Shown here: positions 36,201-48,210 of the stretch, piece after piece
Layout: each line of letters opens with the position of its first letter
Position numbering within the stretch: position 1 is the first letter of the stretch
Origin: Malachius bipustulatus
Lineage: Eukaryota > Arthropoda > Insecta > Coleoptera > Melyridae
Length of the DNA: 64,000 nucleotides
NCBI GenBank assembly: GCA_910589415.1
Contig: OU342630.1
Span: 93,368,186 to 93,432,185, forward strand
Reading direction: 5' to 3'
Translations under genes and position numbers: made by a program
The notes under the pieces: model-generated
The model's input: the letters and a program-made list of their open reading frames with translations, nothing else
Database searches by the model: none
Told to the model about the DNA's origin: nothing

Positions 36201-39200
36201 ATTTTCAGAGTTTCTTGTAACAAAGGACGCTTTATTGTAATAATTCTTCAGTTACTCTACAGAAGGGACAGAAGAGACAAGGGTCCAAGGGTCGAAAGAG
36301 AGAGAATACTGTTTATAGGAAAACAATATAAAAATTAGAATGATATGGTGGTGTCTGTAAAACGACATCAACCAGATTTTGTTACAGATAAATAAGATCC
36401 ACTTTTTTTTGTCCGCGAGAGAATGACTCTTCTGTAATAATTTTAAAAGGTTCAACTGTCACTTCCAGACAACCGTCACCCCTGGAACCTACCTTACACT
36501 CTGAAAAAACAGAAAATTTGACGCCCGCTCAATTATATGAAAGACTTTAAATAGGGTAGCTTTATTATAAAAATATATCGATTTTCAGTTTAGATATACG
36601 GTGTGAGAATAGTTACAATAGTAACACATTCGATATGTAAAAATGTCCAGAATTGAGTGTAATCGTCCAAGGGGCTCACTTGTCTACGATAAATAATCAA
36701 CATTCGTACGGTATATGAGTATAAGTCAAAAACAGAAAAACAGAGTAGGAAAAAACTTCATAAAAGCTAACTTGGAAAAATTTAAGACAGCCATAGCAAA
36801 GCTTCTTATTCCGTCTTGATAAAAAACCACAAAAAGGTAAAACAAAAAAAGGTAAAGTCGATAGAAAAGTTGTTTGGAAAACTTTTACAGGACGGTTTCT
36901 AATAAAATTATTATGCCTTGAAGATCACGTCTCGACATTTCGATCTTTCGTCGTCAATGGAAAAGTAATTGTACTTGCAGACTTGAATTCCGTTTTATTT
37001 CAAAAGAGCTGCTGTTGTACTTTTAGCGGAATCCCTCAAGTACACGAATGAATGGATGGTTGGACACAATCATTGCACTAATAGGGTTTCTGTCAGGATT
37101 TCCGTTATTAAAGAATCCGTCTCTAAAAATGACTTCGAAATGCCTCCCGACGACTCGACTCCGAAGCGCAAAACAAAATAGATAAAGAATGCCTCCTTCG
37201 TTTATTGGTAAGAGGAGCTTCAGTTTACAGAAATGAGTCGGTCCCCACTCACACAGATTATATCAACATTCTGTCTAATTCCTGGAGGACAAGTTTCATG
37301 ACAGAGCTTAGGGTCGCAAAGTTTACAGAAAGATTTCCCTGGAAACTCAGCCGACTTCACATTCCAGTTGACAAGTGAAATAATATTTTAATGTCTCTGT
37401 AAATAATGATCGAAGGAGAATAAAGAGATAATTCTTTCGGAGCCGGTGGCTTTTCAAAGTCTTGACAAGTGACACGAAATTCCTTTCACTGTAATTTACT
37501 CTGTGACATCTCGAGGTGTAAGGTGCCATCCTGGAGAACCCAACTTAATATACTTGCTGAACATCACAGGGTATAAATTTAAATTTAATATGCTCCCCTT
37601 GGAGAAGTTATAAAATATTTCAACGGATATTTGTAAGTATATTGCCGAGGACATTATATAGCAGACAAACAAATAAATTCTATTTGCTTGATGGAATTGT
37701 TTAAATAACTCTCGTCAAATAAATCAAATAGACTAATAATATATACTTAGACGTAAAATTTTTAAAGTTCCGTCTATCCCATGGTAAATAAAGACCCCAT
37801 TTGTCTTTTGACAAATTTAACTGCCTTTTTCAAATTCCACAAATGTCTGGTTTATCTCGGACACCGAAAAAACTGACCTCGAAACTGACTATATGGTGCA
37901 TGAGCAGAACTCATTTGGGCTTCAAGTGCAATATTGAAGGCAGTTTTTATTAACAATATTTGAGATTTCTTGAGATTTAGGTTCCAATTTTAATTTGCCA
38001 CTATAGGTTCTTTGCAGAACAAATTAGGAACTTTCGCAAAGCATTCGAGGCGAAGACTGAATACATGGACGGTACCGTTTCATCCATATTATGGACTCAT
38101 CGGCATATCACATCAGTTAGACTCACGCTACACATACTGTCCGAAAGTTGAAAGTTATTATCTTAACTGGTCTTTTCTGATGGTAGTGACCTGTAATTTT
38201 AAGGAATTAGTAGGCAAACATGCTTGTCAATACTAGTCCTCGCTAACAGTAGTGTTATTACGGATATGTGAGTTTTACACTATACAATGCAGGGATTTTT
38301 AGATACACATTCATCCCTGTAAGTATACATATAAAGGGATATATAAATTCATTTTAAGCGAATTATCCGATTTTTAACTGTGTTTTATAATAATTATGTT
38401 TATTCTTGAACCAATTATCAAGACCAAACTTGTTCTAGCAGTCTCTTCCTGAAGCCGCTAAACTTCTATATAATAAGCAACGTCAGTACTCAAAAGTATG
38501 ATTTAAAGTATGATACGAACTAGAAAACATCGATACAAGAAGGCGATCTTAAATGATATAGATTATAGACAGAGTGAAACCTAAACAATGAAACTTTATG
38601 TTATCAACCCTTATACTTCGTAGAATTTCAGAGTGCATACTGAGGGTTGATAGATAACAAGTATTTCATCTAATATAAGGTGTTTATACATAGCATAGTA
38701 AATTTGTTCTAAAAAAGAAACAGATCAAAGTTTCGAAACCAAAGGTAACTCTAGTAAATCTAATTAAAAGCTCTCTCTGAACTTTTGAAGTGCCATACAT
38801 TTCACACAGCAGTCAGTATATCAATAAATTAAAATAACTCTAGTTTCGAAACTTAAATGAGAATTCAATAAATCTAGATTTGCAATTTCAGAAATTTCAC
38901 GAAAGTATGCAATGCCACTGAAGTTATTATTGCTGACAATTTATTATATCCTGGTTCTATTATATCCTGGTTCGGAGCCATACAAACCGGTGTCACTCTC
39001 TTGGGAAATTTCGTTATTAGTGACAAAAGTTATACAGTGTGCAAAAAATAAATACATTATTACTGTGTCAATTAGCCTTAAAGAGAATCTTAGATTACAT
39101 TTTTTTTTATTTCCTGCTATCGCAAAACCAATATCGTTTGAAATTTTTTTGGACTAATCGAAGATGAGAGAGAACCAGAATCAGAATCAGAACCAGAATC

Positions 39201-39540
39201 AGCAATTTGTCCGGACCTTGTCCGGTCAGCTCAAAGTATATTTTTTTACGAGGTCCGGTCAGCTCATACTTTGTTTATCAAGGTGAAGTTTGATTAGATT
39301 ACTTGATATAAAATTATTATATTATAAAGAGTTATCTGACAAAGAACCGGCTATCTCTATTTAATATAGTGACTTTTTAGTTAATTTTCATTCCCGACAG
39401 CTGATGTGGTGGGGCGGTCATTTGCAGGTTGCATGGGCGTTACAAGAAAATATCCAACTGTTTTTTTTAAACACTCTTTTTTCAAACCTTCTTTCTCAAA
39501 AGACCGAGGAATAGACAGGAAAGTTATACGAACAGTAACT
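33261..39540. other. AT-rich stretch with no recognised gene
   Basis: Open frames are short and unrecognised. A frame of 91 codons (34596-34871, +) lies in a GC-richer patch. GC-richer sequence with small inverted repeats also occurs at about 35200-35330 and 37130-37180. A 17-bp tandem duplication (TATATCCTGGTTC unit) lies near 38942-38975. A run of CAGAATCAGAAC-type repeats lies at about 39176-39206, followed by two copies of GTCCGGTCAGCTCA. Confidence 0.45.
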
Positions 39541-39552
39541 GATTACAACTGT

Positions 39553-41092
39553 CCCTCAAATTACAACATAAGTCCCTCCAAATCAACCATCATAGCGTTT
39601 ACTAATCGAAGGAAACTGGTGGGCCTAGGACCACTAAAACTTCGAGGCAGGAACGTACAAATATCGGGAGAGGTGAAATATCTTGGGGTAATCTTAGACT
39701 CAAAACTCACCTGGAACCAACAGATAGACAGGATTAAAAGAAGAGCGGAGACCACATTCATGATGGTCAGACGAACTTATGGGAAAACATGGGGATTAAA
39801 ACCACATATGGTATACTGGGCGTACACCAGAGTGATTAGACCAATGTTGTTGTATGCATCTCTGGTATGGTGGACAAAGATGCAACAAAATACCGCGATA
39901 AACAAGCTCAGCAAGGTGCAAAGACTCGCATGCCTTGGAATAACGGGGGCAATGAAAACTACTTCAACTGCAGCAATGGAAGTCCTCCTAGACCTCCCAC
40001 CACTTCATCTAATGATAATGGGAGAGGCAAGACTGGCACGACTAAGGCTGCAAGAAGAACCAAGGGGCAAATATGCGGAACTTGGACACAATAGAATAAA
40101 AAACTATGTGGAAGTGGACCTGCTAGATGCAAACACAGACCACATGGCTCCAAAATTCAAATTCCACAAGAGCTTTGAGGTGAGCATCAAAGATCGAGAG
40201 GAATGGAATGAGCCCACAGACAGCAACAGGCTGGTCGGAACAACCTGGTACATTGACGGGTCAAAGACCGACCAAGGAACTGGAGCTGGCATATACAATG
40301 AGTTGGACAATACTCAACACACCATATCTCTCGGGCAGTGGGCAACTGTATTTCAATCGGAAATATACGCTATGCTACACTGCGCGAGCATAAACAATAA
40401 GAGGGCCTACAAAAATAGACGGATCAATATATTAACAGATAGTCAGGCGGTTCTGAGGGCTATAGAAAGCCCCAAGATAACGTCCAGACTACTGTGGGAA
40501 TGCCGTGAGAATCTCGAAACCCTGGCAGAACGCAATAAGGTAACCTTGATGTGGGTGCCAGGACATAGAGGAATCACAGGCAATGAAAAAGCCGACGAGC
40601 TAGCAAGAAGAGGATCCTCGGCTAAATACATTGGCCCAGAACCTGCCCTGGGAGTACCAAAAAGTACAGCACGGGGTCAGGTTAATATATGGGTCAAAGA
40701 AAAACACAAAATATATTGGGACAAAAGGACCAAACAGTAAACACCAACACGGGAAAGCCTTTATCAAAGGACCCATAAAAAAGACAACTGAAGAACTACT
40801 ATTACTTAGCAGGAATCAGTTACGCATTACAGTGGGATTACTAACGGGACATATTGCCCTAAAAGAACACTTAAATAAAATAGGACTGTTCAATGGAGAC
40901 CTAAGTTGCCGAGAATGCAATAGGGCCCAGGAGACAGCAAAACATGTACTGTGTGAATGCGAGGCTCTGGATCGCAGAAGACAGGAGATATACGGACAAC
41001 AAAAAATGCGTCCGGAAGAATATGAAACTCATTCAGTAACGGGGCTGCACAAGTTAGTTCAGGGAACCAGACTGATGGAATGGGTGTCATGA
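39553..41092 (+). pseudogene. LINE ORF2 C-terminal half with RNase H (frameshifted)
   Basis: The first frame carries SGEVKYLGVILDSKLTWNQQ (reverse transcriptase thumb). An RNase H domain follows with its acidic set: WYIDGSKT, QSEIYAML, LTDSQAVL and WVPGHRGITGNEKADEL. That frame stops at TAA 40738-40740. The next frame, which covers this point, continues the protein to 41092 with LRITVGLLTGHIALKEHLNK and a C-rich knuckle (CRECNRAQETAKHVLCEC). The two frames read as one protein with a one-base indel shortly before 40738. RNase H after the reverse transcriptase places it with R1/I/LOA-type elements, unlike the LINE at 29-33 kb. Confidence 0.85.
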
Positions 41093-41257
41093 AGCAAAAG
41101 GGGGTGCACAATAAGCCCATGAGGCTGAGGTGCTTCCGGTGACCAAGACGGCCCTCGAAAGGAGGGGCTTTTAGTGGGTGGGACTCCCACATAACCCAAT
41201 GCATGGGTATCCATAATGGATTTACCCTCCTTTTTCAAAAAAAAAAAAAAAAAAAAA
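39553..41257 (+). mobile_element. 5'-truncated R1/I-type LINE insertion with poly(A) tail and 11-bp target duplication
   Basis: The direct repeat ATTACAACTGT at 39542-39552 recurs at 41258-41268, straight after an A-run (about 41237-41257). This fixes both ends of a target-primed insertion. The retained part begins in the thumb region after the reverse transcriptase and runs through RNase H, the C-terminal region and a GC-rich 3' untranslated region. 5' truncation is the usual outcome for LINE copies. Confidence 0.9.
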
Positions 41258-41268
41258 ATTACAACTGT

Positions 41269-41464
41269 GTTTACTGTTTAGCCTTCTTATAACTGTATTT
41301 CGATAAACAATAACAATAGATAAACATTAATCATTTTCCTCTGTACGCTTATGCGTTTGTTTCTTCAAAGCTGCTCAAATCGTATAACCATCTAAGACGC
41401 GAGAAAATATATCTGCAACGTAAAAAGGGACGTCCGAGGAAAATGACACTAACCTTCCGTGCAA

Positions 41465-41497
<33 letters not shown>

Positions 41498-41564
41498 ACA
41501 ATAAAAATTTTTCTATATGGAGCGGACGGTATTTTTATTAAAAATTTTTCTGTGGCTGCATGAG
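41269..41564. other. Spacer with an ATT microsatellite and a duplicated T-rich phrase
   Basis: An ATT repeat occupies about 41469-41497. The phrase AAAAATTTTTCT occurs on both sides of GGAGCGGACGGTA. No gene is seen. Confidence 0.5.
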
Positions 41565-41660
41565 CTTGTACTCGAAGTCAAATTACTAGAGTGGAGTGAC
41601 TGTGTCTTACCTACATAAATAGTTAAGACCGATGCACCCTCTTAAAAAATAAAATAAAAA
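41565..41660 (+). mobile_element. SINE tail (5'-truncated copy of the 21.45-kb family)
   Basis: The sequence CAAATTACTAGAGTGGAGTG, then GTCTTACCTACA and TTAAGACCGATGCACCCTCT, matches the last 90 bp or so of the SINE at 21448-21652, with A-rich sequence at the end. The tRNA-like head is missing. The upstream sequence is unrelated to the first copy. Confidence 0.75.
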
Positions 41661-44600
41661 ATCTGTCAATATCTCAATATCCAGGTCGAGATCCAGGTAC
41701 TCTAGGTTTGACAAGGTCCACCTAGCTCGAACAATTTTTTGTTTGAACTGCTATACCTATATTTTTTTGAAGGTACCATATCAAACCGGACCTTGTAAAA
41801 AGAATCGACCTTACCGGACCTAGTCCTGTGTATAATCTACTATACACTTCACTAATTTTGCATTCCAACAGCCACCCCTGTATTGCAGTTTTAGTTACTT
41901 TACATCGACTAATTAAATAATACGAATGCTTACCCGATGCATGGATTAGCGGCAGTAGTAACACATCAACTATTAAGAAAGATTAATCATTTATCAATCA
42001 AACTCTGCCATTTAATATTCAGTAGCATTTATCATTAATCCATCCATCCTATTCGTAGAGCATGGATACCTCTTGCATTATTATTGCTATCAATCTACAT
42101 ATCAATGTACGAGGAAATTGGAAAAGTTCAACGGGTTAGTCAAGCTGCAGAATGAACTATTTGCAACAATGTACACTGCTTGTTATATTCTTTTATGCAT
42201 GGATTTCTATTGTTTGCTCATGTTTGTATAATTGCACTCTTTGTGTGTACTTAACAACTTAGATTAGATTTTAGATTAGATTCAGGTGGAGTCGTTTGAC
42301 TTTATAGCCTCTCTGAACTCTGAACTGCGGCCACATTAACCTGTTATTTTAAATATTCTTAGCCCCGCAGCTACTGCAATCAGATAATTTATTTTTTCCC
42401 TGAATATATTAACGTTATATCTGGGAGAATTCGTCTCCCTAACATCGTCATAAATTAGGGGTAAATCTTCCAAATGTATAAGGCAACCTAGGATTCTGCA
42501 CTAGCAAATCTTGTCTATCCTTTACCTTTACACAGTTCGCATTCGGCGAGTCTGCTTTACCTATTTGTTTGAGATAGTAACTCACTGGGCCTCACAGTAA
42601 CCCAGCTAGTAGAGTTATCAGTTGTTTTACTCCAACATTGTCTAAATCAAGGAGATTTGCAACGTTCTTTGAAGAAGATAGTCAATTAACTTTGAATTTA
42701 TCCTGGAGAGCCTTTTCAGTTTTCAGTAGACCGTTTTAGCAGAATTTTTTCACCATGCAATAACTCCTCCTACCTAAATATACCATATTTAGATTTGTGA
42801 ATTTTGAAAAATATTCATTTGGCTAGCAGCCAATATTATAGAGGCCCATTAAGTTGGTATGGTAATCTGGTTATTCAAATGATTATTGCTATTTTGGAAC
42901 GGCTCGGCCGATTTTACTCAAATGCAATACCATTCCACTGCTCATAGATATCTTACTTCCACAAAAACAGTCCACCAGATTGAAAATTTCGACCAAAAGT
43001 CGAGTTCTTAAGTTGTGGCGCTAAGGAATATCCACATTTAGTGCAAATTGAACACTGACAGCATTCACTTACTGCTCTACTCGTGTTTTATTATTAGAAA
43101 TAATTGATGTTACCTACATAATAAATACACTATTAAGTATACCTAATCACAAAAGTTATTCTGACCAACTTGACTAAATGGTAAAACAAAATTAATACAA
43201 CATTCTATAAAACATCATACGGATGAATTAGTAGCTATTGTAATGGAGCGGATAACTAATGAAAGCGACGTCAAGTCGTACCATGCCCAACTTGTTGAAA
43301 ATGTATGTGATTAGACTTACCATTTATATTAAACATATATTTTTATCACGCCAGGGCATTTTGAAACAAAGATAAGTGATAATGGCTTCGTAGCGTGACG
43401 TCGTATCGTACGAAGGCCGTTATTCTTATACAATTCTCATATAATTTCTTGTAAATTATCAGGGTAGTTTAATGGCAGCTTTCTTTACAAATGTAAATTT
43501 TCGCATGACTATTATTATTCTACTATGTTGTTCCTCGAAACCAAAAATCGTTTACAAAGAACTACTAAAAAAATACTATATAGAACTAAGTATTCTAATA
43601 AGGGTTTATTTGTTTTTCAATTGTTTGGAAATTAAGCTCTTATATGCTACATATAGCTTTTGCGGAAATTAACTCCTTATTACTGACAACAACGAACGCC
43701 CTTCGGGCAGAACAAACTTGGTTTCCAGTGCTATAATAGTACGTGCACGCAACAAATTGTGTTTATTAATAAGTTTCGATTTTCCATGCCTGTAGTGCTT
43801 TATTTTACAAAAGGTCAACGCAGCTGCCAGACTTAATAACATCGACAGTCATGTAAATTAAAACTACACTACTAACACGAATCCCTGAATTTGTAAAATC
43901 GTACTGCTAACGTGGATAACTTCCACTAGCTTGCTAATTAACACTAGCGAGACTAAAAAAATCGCATCAAGGTAATTTCATTATAGTAAGGATAGGCTTC
44001 TTCTCGGGTTGCCATGGGAGTTTTTCACCACTTTGGTACACCACTTTTTTGTCGTTTTTAAAAAACCGTTATACCTTGGTTCTCGCTTTCGATAGATCAT
44101 AGACAGATCATCGCAGAAAGTTCTTTTGGGGTTCGAGAAATTCTACTGTCATGCATACAAGGCCCTTTCCGTATAGGCGAAGAAACAAACCTGATAAAAG
44201 TTAGCGAGCAGTGAAGTATTATAATAAGAGGGGAAAAAAGTTAAATCAACGCGAGATTTTAAGAATTCCGATAGAGTCAAGGGACACATATTTTATATAC
44301 TCTCTTGACATCATCACTCTTTAAAAAATAAACACCAAATTTTACCACTTTTTCAGGGGTGAATACCCATGTTTGTTATTTCCATCGTGTCGAGTCCTAC
44401 AAGTTATAATATTTTATCTTACTGCATTAAGTCACAGGTTTGTGTGGTCAGTCAAGTGTTTGTCACCCCCAAAAACAGTCAAGTGTTTGTGGGGGTGGTC
44501 TCATTGGACAGGCGTAGTCTCTGGTCGCAATCCATAGCGAACCTTCCGAAATTAAATATAGTCCCGTTGGGCCCTGTCACGAATCGGAAATCAATTATGG

Positions 44601-44690
44601 GATGGGTCACTACGTTATTAGACAAACCGCTGTGTGACAAGACGAAGAACTGGTGTGGTGTCCCTGGCCTCATCAGATGACCTTAAATAC
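41661..44690. other. AT-rich stretch with no recognised gene
   Basis: Short unrecognised frames only. A TTAGATTAGATT run occurs near 42258-42285. A GCCCTTCGGGC mini-hairpin lies near 43698. Confidence 0.45.
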
Positions 44691-45510
44691 TGAAACAGTG
44701 CATGAGAACTTCAATCTTTCGATCCCCAATTGCGATCAAATTGGCAATCGTGCGGGAACTCTCTAAATGCGACTTCAATTCTTGGCATTAAAGCATGTGA
44801 TGCGCTTCTTGCAAACGTTTCAGAGAAGGCTATTATTGTCAATTAAGTGATGAAGCCCATTTCACCCGAGAGGATGCACACAGAAAAAATGATATTTTAA
44901 GTGGAAAATAATTATTGTTTTCATATATTTTACTTGATTAGTCATAAACGCCACTATATTTCTTTGAATTGATGCAGCAATTTTTGACTCAAAAAAGGAA
45001 ATCTGAATCAATAATTTCATTATGCCAAAGACAATATTTGCTAGCGTGTATGGAAAACTAAGATTTATTTGAATTAAGAGTATTTTGTTCATATTTTTTG
45101 ATAAATACTTCTTTGAGTGTGCATTAACAAGCAGTACCTACATGCGCTACTGGGCTGAAACCAATCCCCGAGAATTGCATCAAAGGCCTTTTGCATTTCA
45201 CCTAACGTCACAGTCTGGTGTGCATTTCCTCATCTGGGATTGATGGTCCTTGATGGTTTTTGTTTTTCAAAGACAAGCAATTGGAGCAATTTTTTCCACG
45301 ACTTGATGAACTGAACTTAGAAGACATTTGGTTCCAACAGGACGGAGCTTCACGGCTCGCACTTCAAGGGCATCGATGTCTGTTTTGAGGCTGCATACCG
45401 ATAAGGGGCGATTTGAGTTGCCAGCAAGCTGAAATTTACGCCTTTACGTTAACCGCGTCCAAGGACCCTGAAAGACCTGAAGGCCAACCAACCGGGCAGA
45501 AACCGCAATA
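44690..45510 (+). pseudogene. Relic of a Tc1/mariner-superfamily transposase
   Basis: Pieces in changing frames follow the order of such transposases. VHENFNLSIPNCDQIGNRAG (44698) resembles the helix-turn-helix part. SDEAHFTRED (44847) holds the first catalytic aspartate region. NKQYLHALLG then VTVWCAF follow after 45125. DIWFQQDGA (45323) is the second catalytic site. The sequence to about 45500 is a poor echo of the third site. Several stops and shifts make it inactive. A 249-bp insertion splits it after SDEAHF. Confidence 0.6.
44875..45123. mobile_element. Candidate 249-bp MITE inside the transposase relic
   Basis: TGCACAC at 44875-44881 is repeated inverted as GTGTGCA at 45117-45123. Leaving the segment out brings SDEAHF to nearly the expected distance from NKQ. 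The interior is AT-rich and non-coding. The ends are short and I find no second copy, so the element type is unsure. Confidence 0.4.
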
Positions 45511-47015
45511 ACTTCTGCTTGCTTTTGATTTAGAAATTTCTCATCATTTATTAAACACAGACGTGAATTAATGTGGACTCTGTTTATATAGTACGAGTAT
45601 TTGCGCCGGTGACGTTAACATCTGATATGTAATAATGCCCTTAAGTTACAAGTGTACAATCAAAATCATATTTAGCTAATGATAACAAATTTTAACTGGT
45701 TCGTTATGCAGGTAGGTATATTAACCCGGGCAATGCAACTTCATTTATTCATGAAATAAATTAAAATCCTGATTTATGTCAGGTAGTGTAACACCCAGTT
45801 CGGTCGGTCCGCAATTACGTACGTTGTTTGCATGCGGCAGACAACCCGCGGTAAAACACAAACACGCAGCTGATATTTATAACTAAATGACAGGTTTCGG
45901 TGCAACGGAGACGGCTCGGCTATCTTTTAAAGTAGCAGCCAGCGTAATGGGAGAACTCCGGGCGCCGGATTCTACCGGAAAAGGATAGTTCGGTGTCCGG
46001 ATATAGTACATTGCAAGTTGACGGTGCATGAAATGAACAGGCCCGTCTCTCTCGCGGTAAGCTCCAGACATTGTGACGTACGAGCTTTCGCCTCGTTCAA
46101 TAGAGAGAAAGAGTGACCCGAACACAGGATTTCTTACACATGTTATATCCGATCCCAACGCAAATCTTAGGAAAGCCGTTGAAAAACGTGGCTCTGGTGA
46201 GAAAAGGATCCAGAAAAATTTGTTTGGACAGCGGATAGAATAAAGCGTTCTTCTTCGCTGAGAAAAAGGAATGGAAACAAACAACTTGAAACCTAATTTC
46301 AACTTTTTTATTAAAAGCAAAGACATTGGTATACCTACACGTAACTTGCAGAATGATTCATGTCGGGGTGCGAGTAAAATTTCGAAATCGAGTCTCGCGA
46401 ATTAATTGCAATGATCTTGTAGTGAATAAAATCAACGATGTAATAGAATAATTAATTGTCATAGTCGTCAAAGCAGTAAAAAATATGAATGATAATAAAA
46501 GTAAATGATTACAGAATAAACAATTAATTAAGGTAATTTTTTTATGAATTGTTCAGGATACTTCACTTCGGTTGTTCATAAATTAATTTCAAAGAAACGC
46601 AGAAAACGTGACGGACAAAATTAATTAACATTTAGCTTCACTTCAGTTATCAGATATATTGTCTCGAAATCTGAGTGTAAATTAATAATAAGCTTCATTT
46701 AACAATAGAAGCAGAGCAGATTGTCCGGAACTTAAAAAATGTTCATCTTAATTGAGGGCGAAAAATAATCTTTCAAGTAAACTTTGTTGAGAAACAACTT
46801 TGGGAAAGTTATTTTTAAAGTCTTCGTAAATACCTACTTCAGTTAGACACATTATAATATATATTTAGATATTGAAAAACACTTTAAATCGGAATAAAAA
46901 AAAAACAGTCAATATAATTTTCATTTATTAAAAAAAAAAAAATAAGAATTAATTTCAAATTAAGGTTTCCATTTTTAATATTTTATACTCGTTATTATTA
47001 GAATTATCTTCTTCC
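45511..47015. other. Unassigned; GC-richer island at about 45800-46240
   Basis: The 147-codon frame at 45883-46326 (-) lies in a GC-richer patch but shows no domain I recognise. The rest is AT-rich without features. Confidence 0.4.
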
Positions 47016-47019
47016 CAGT

Positions 47020-48210
47020 CGGTCTTTTGCTTCAAGCATCCCTATTCGTGAAATCCCCTGACATAATGACTGTCATCTTCCATCCGTCCCTATTCTCAGC
47101 CATTCTTATAGACTGTGGTAGTGTCTTGCCGGTGAGTTGTGTGATCAGATCTGTATAAATATCTGGTTGGTGATCTTCCCCGACTTCTTTTACCTTTGGA
47201 CCATCCCTACATGCACTGTCCAGTTTTTCAATTCCTCTTATTCTGCAACATGGCCGAAAAAATTATTATTTTTCTGCTACTATGGTGTGCAATCTTTTCC
47301 TGATTTGGATCTGTTGGAGGATGGGCAGATTCGTACTCTTCTCCATTACGGATACTCTCAGCATTGGGCGCCAGCAATACATTTCAAAGGCCTCTATTTT
47401 CTTTCCGTCTGTTTGTTTTCACTGTCCAGCATTCAGATCCGTAGAGGAAGACAGGGAGTACCAGATTTTTAACTATTCTAATTTTGGCGTTGAGCGTTAT
47501 CCGGTGAGCTTTGTGAGCTTCGTCATGGCTTGCTTAGCCAATTAATTAGACTCTTCTTATTTCGCCACAGCAAGATTTTCTTCGTATTTGATCTGTTTCT
47601 TATTCTGTCGGTCAACTATCGTTATTTTGGTTTTCTGTTTGTGAATTTTCGAACCGACTTTGATGCTTTTTGCTTCTATACTCGTTGTATGAGCTCCCTG
47701 TTTAAGCCTCACCCTCCAAAGAAGTGGACCAAGTTCAAATATCCTTTCGGGATTCTAATTAGAAAAAAGATGAGACTCATCGTCATGACAAATTAGTATT
47801 ATTACTCTTAAAAAAACGTCAACGAGATATCGCGCATTAAAATTATAGATTTGTAAATATAATCTTTGATTTAATTAAATAATTAGTTGCTGTTTGTGGC
47901 TTTACATATCTAATTTAAAACATTAATTAAATACAGTCCACTTATAATAATTACACGATCCTTAAAAACCAGTGCATATAAGTCAAACGACGTCACATTC
48001 CCTCAGTTCTTCTTCAGAAGCGGCGATGAGGGTGGTATCATCATCGTGGTAAGTTCGCCTCCGACCTGGCCGCTATTACTGTCGTATCGGCTTTTTATTA
48101 TGGACATCAAGCGACAAGGTACACTCATTTCATCCAGGAAACTCCATAGTTTCTGTCGACGCACGCGCAGTCAAACGCCTTGTTATAGTAAATGAAGCAT
48201 AAATAGGTTG
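47020..48210 (-). pseudogene. Relic of an RTE-like LINE ORF2
   Basis: On the - strand, pieces occur in the proper order. KLWSFLDEMSVP and YDSNSGQV (about 48165-48080) come from around reverse transcriptase motif A. DDDTTLIAASEEELREC (about 48050-48000) corresponds to the YADD region. KTKITIVDRQNKKQIKYEEN (near 47600) and AKQAMTKLTKLT (near 47530) are the thumb. VFLYGSECWTVKT (near 47440) follows, and MAENRDGWKMTVIMSGDFTN (47090-47035) is the C-terminus. Multiple stops and shifts, loss of motif B, and unrelated sequence at about 47700-47990 show it is dead. This is a third LINE lineage in the window. Confidence 0.7.

Noticed and set aside
45883..46326. 147-codon open frame as a gene
   Set aside because: Unrecognised, lies in a GC-richer patch where long frames arise by chance, and has no supporting signals.
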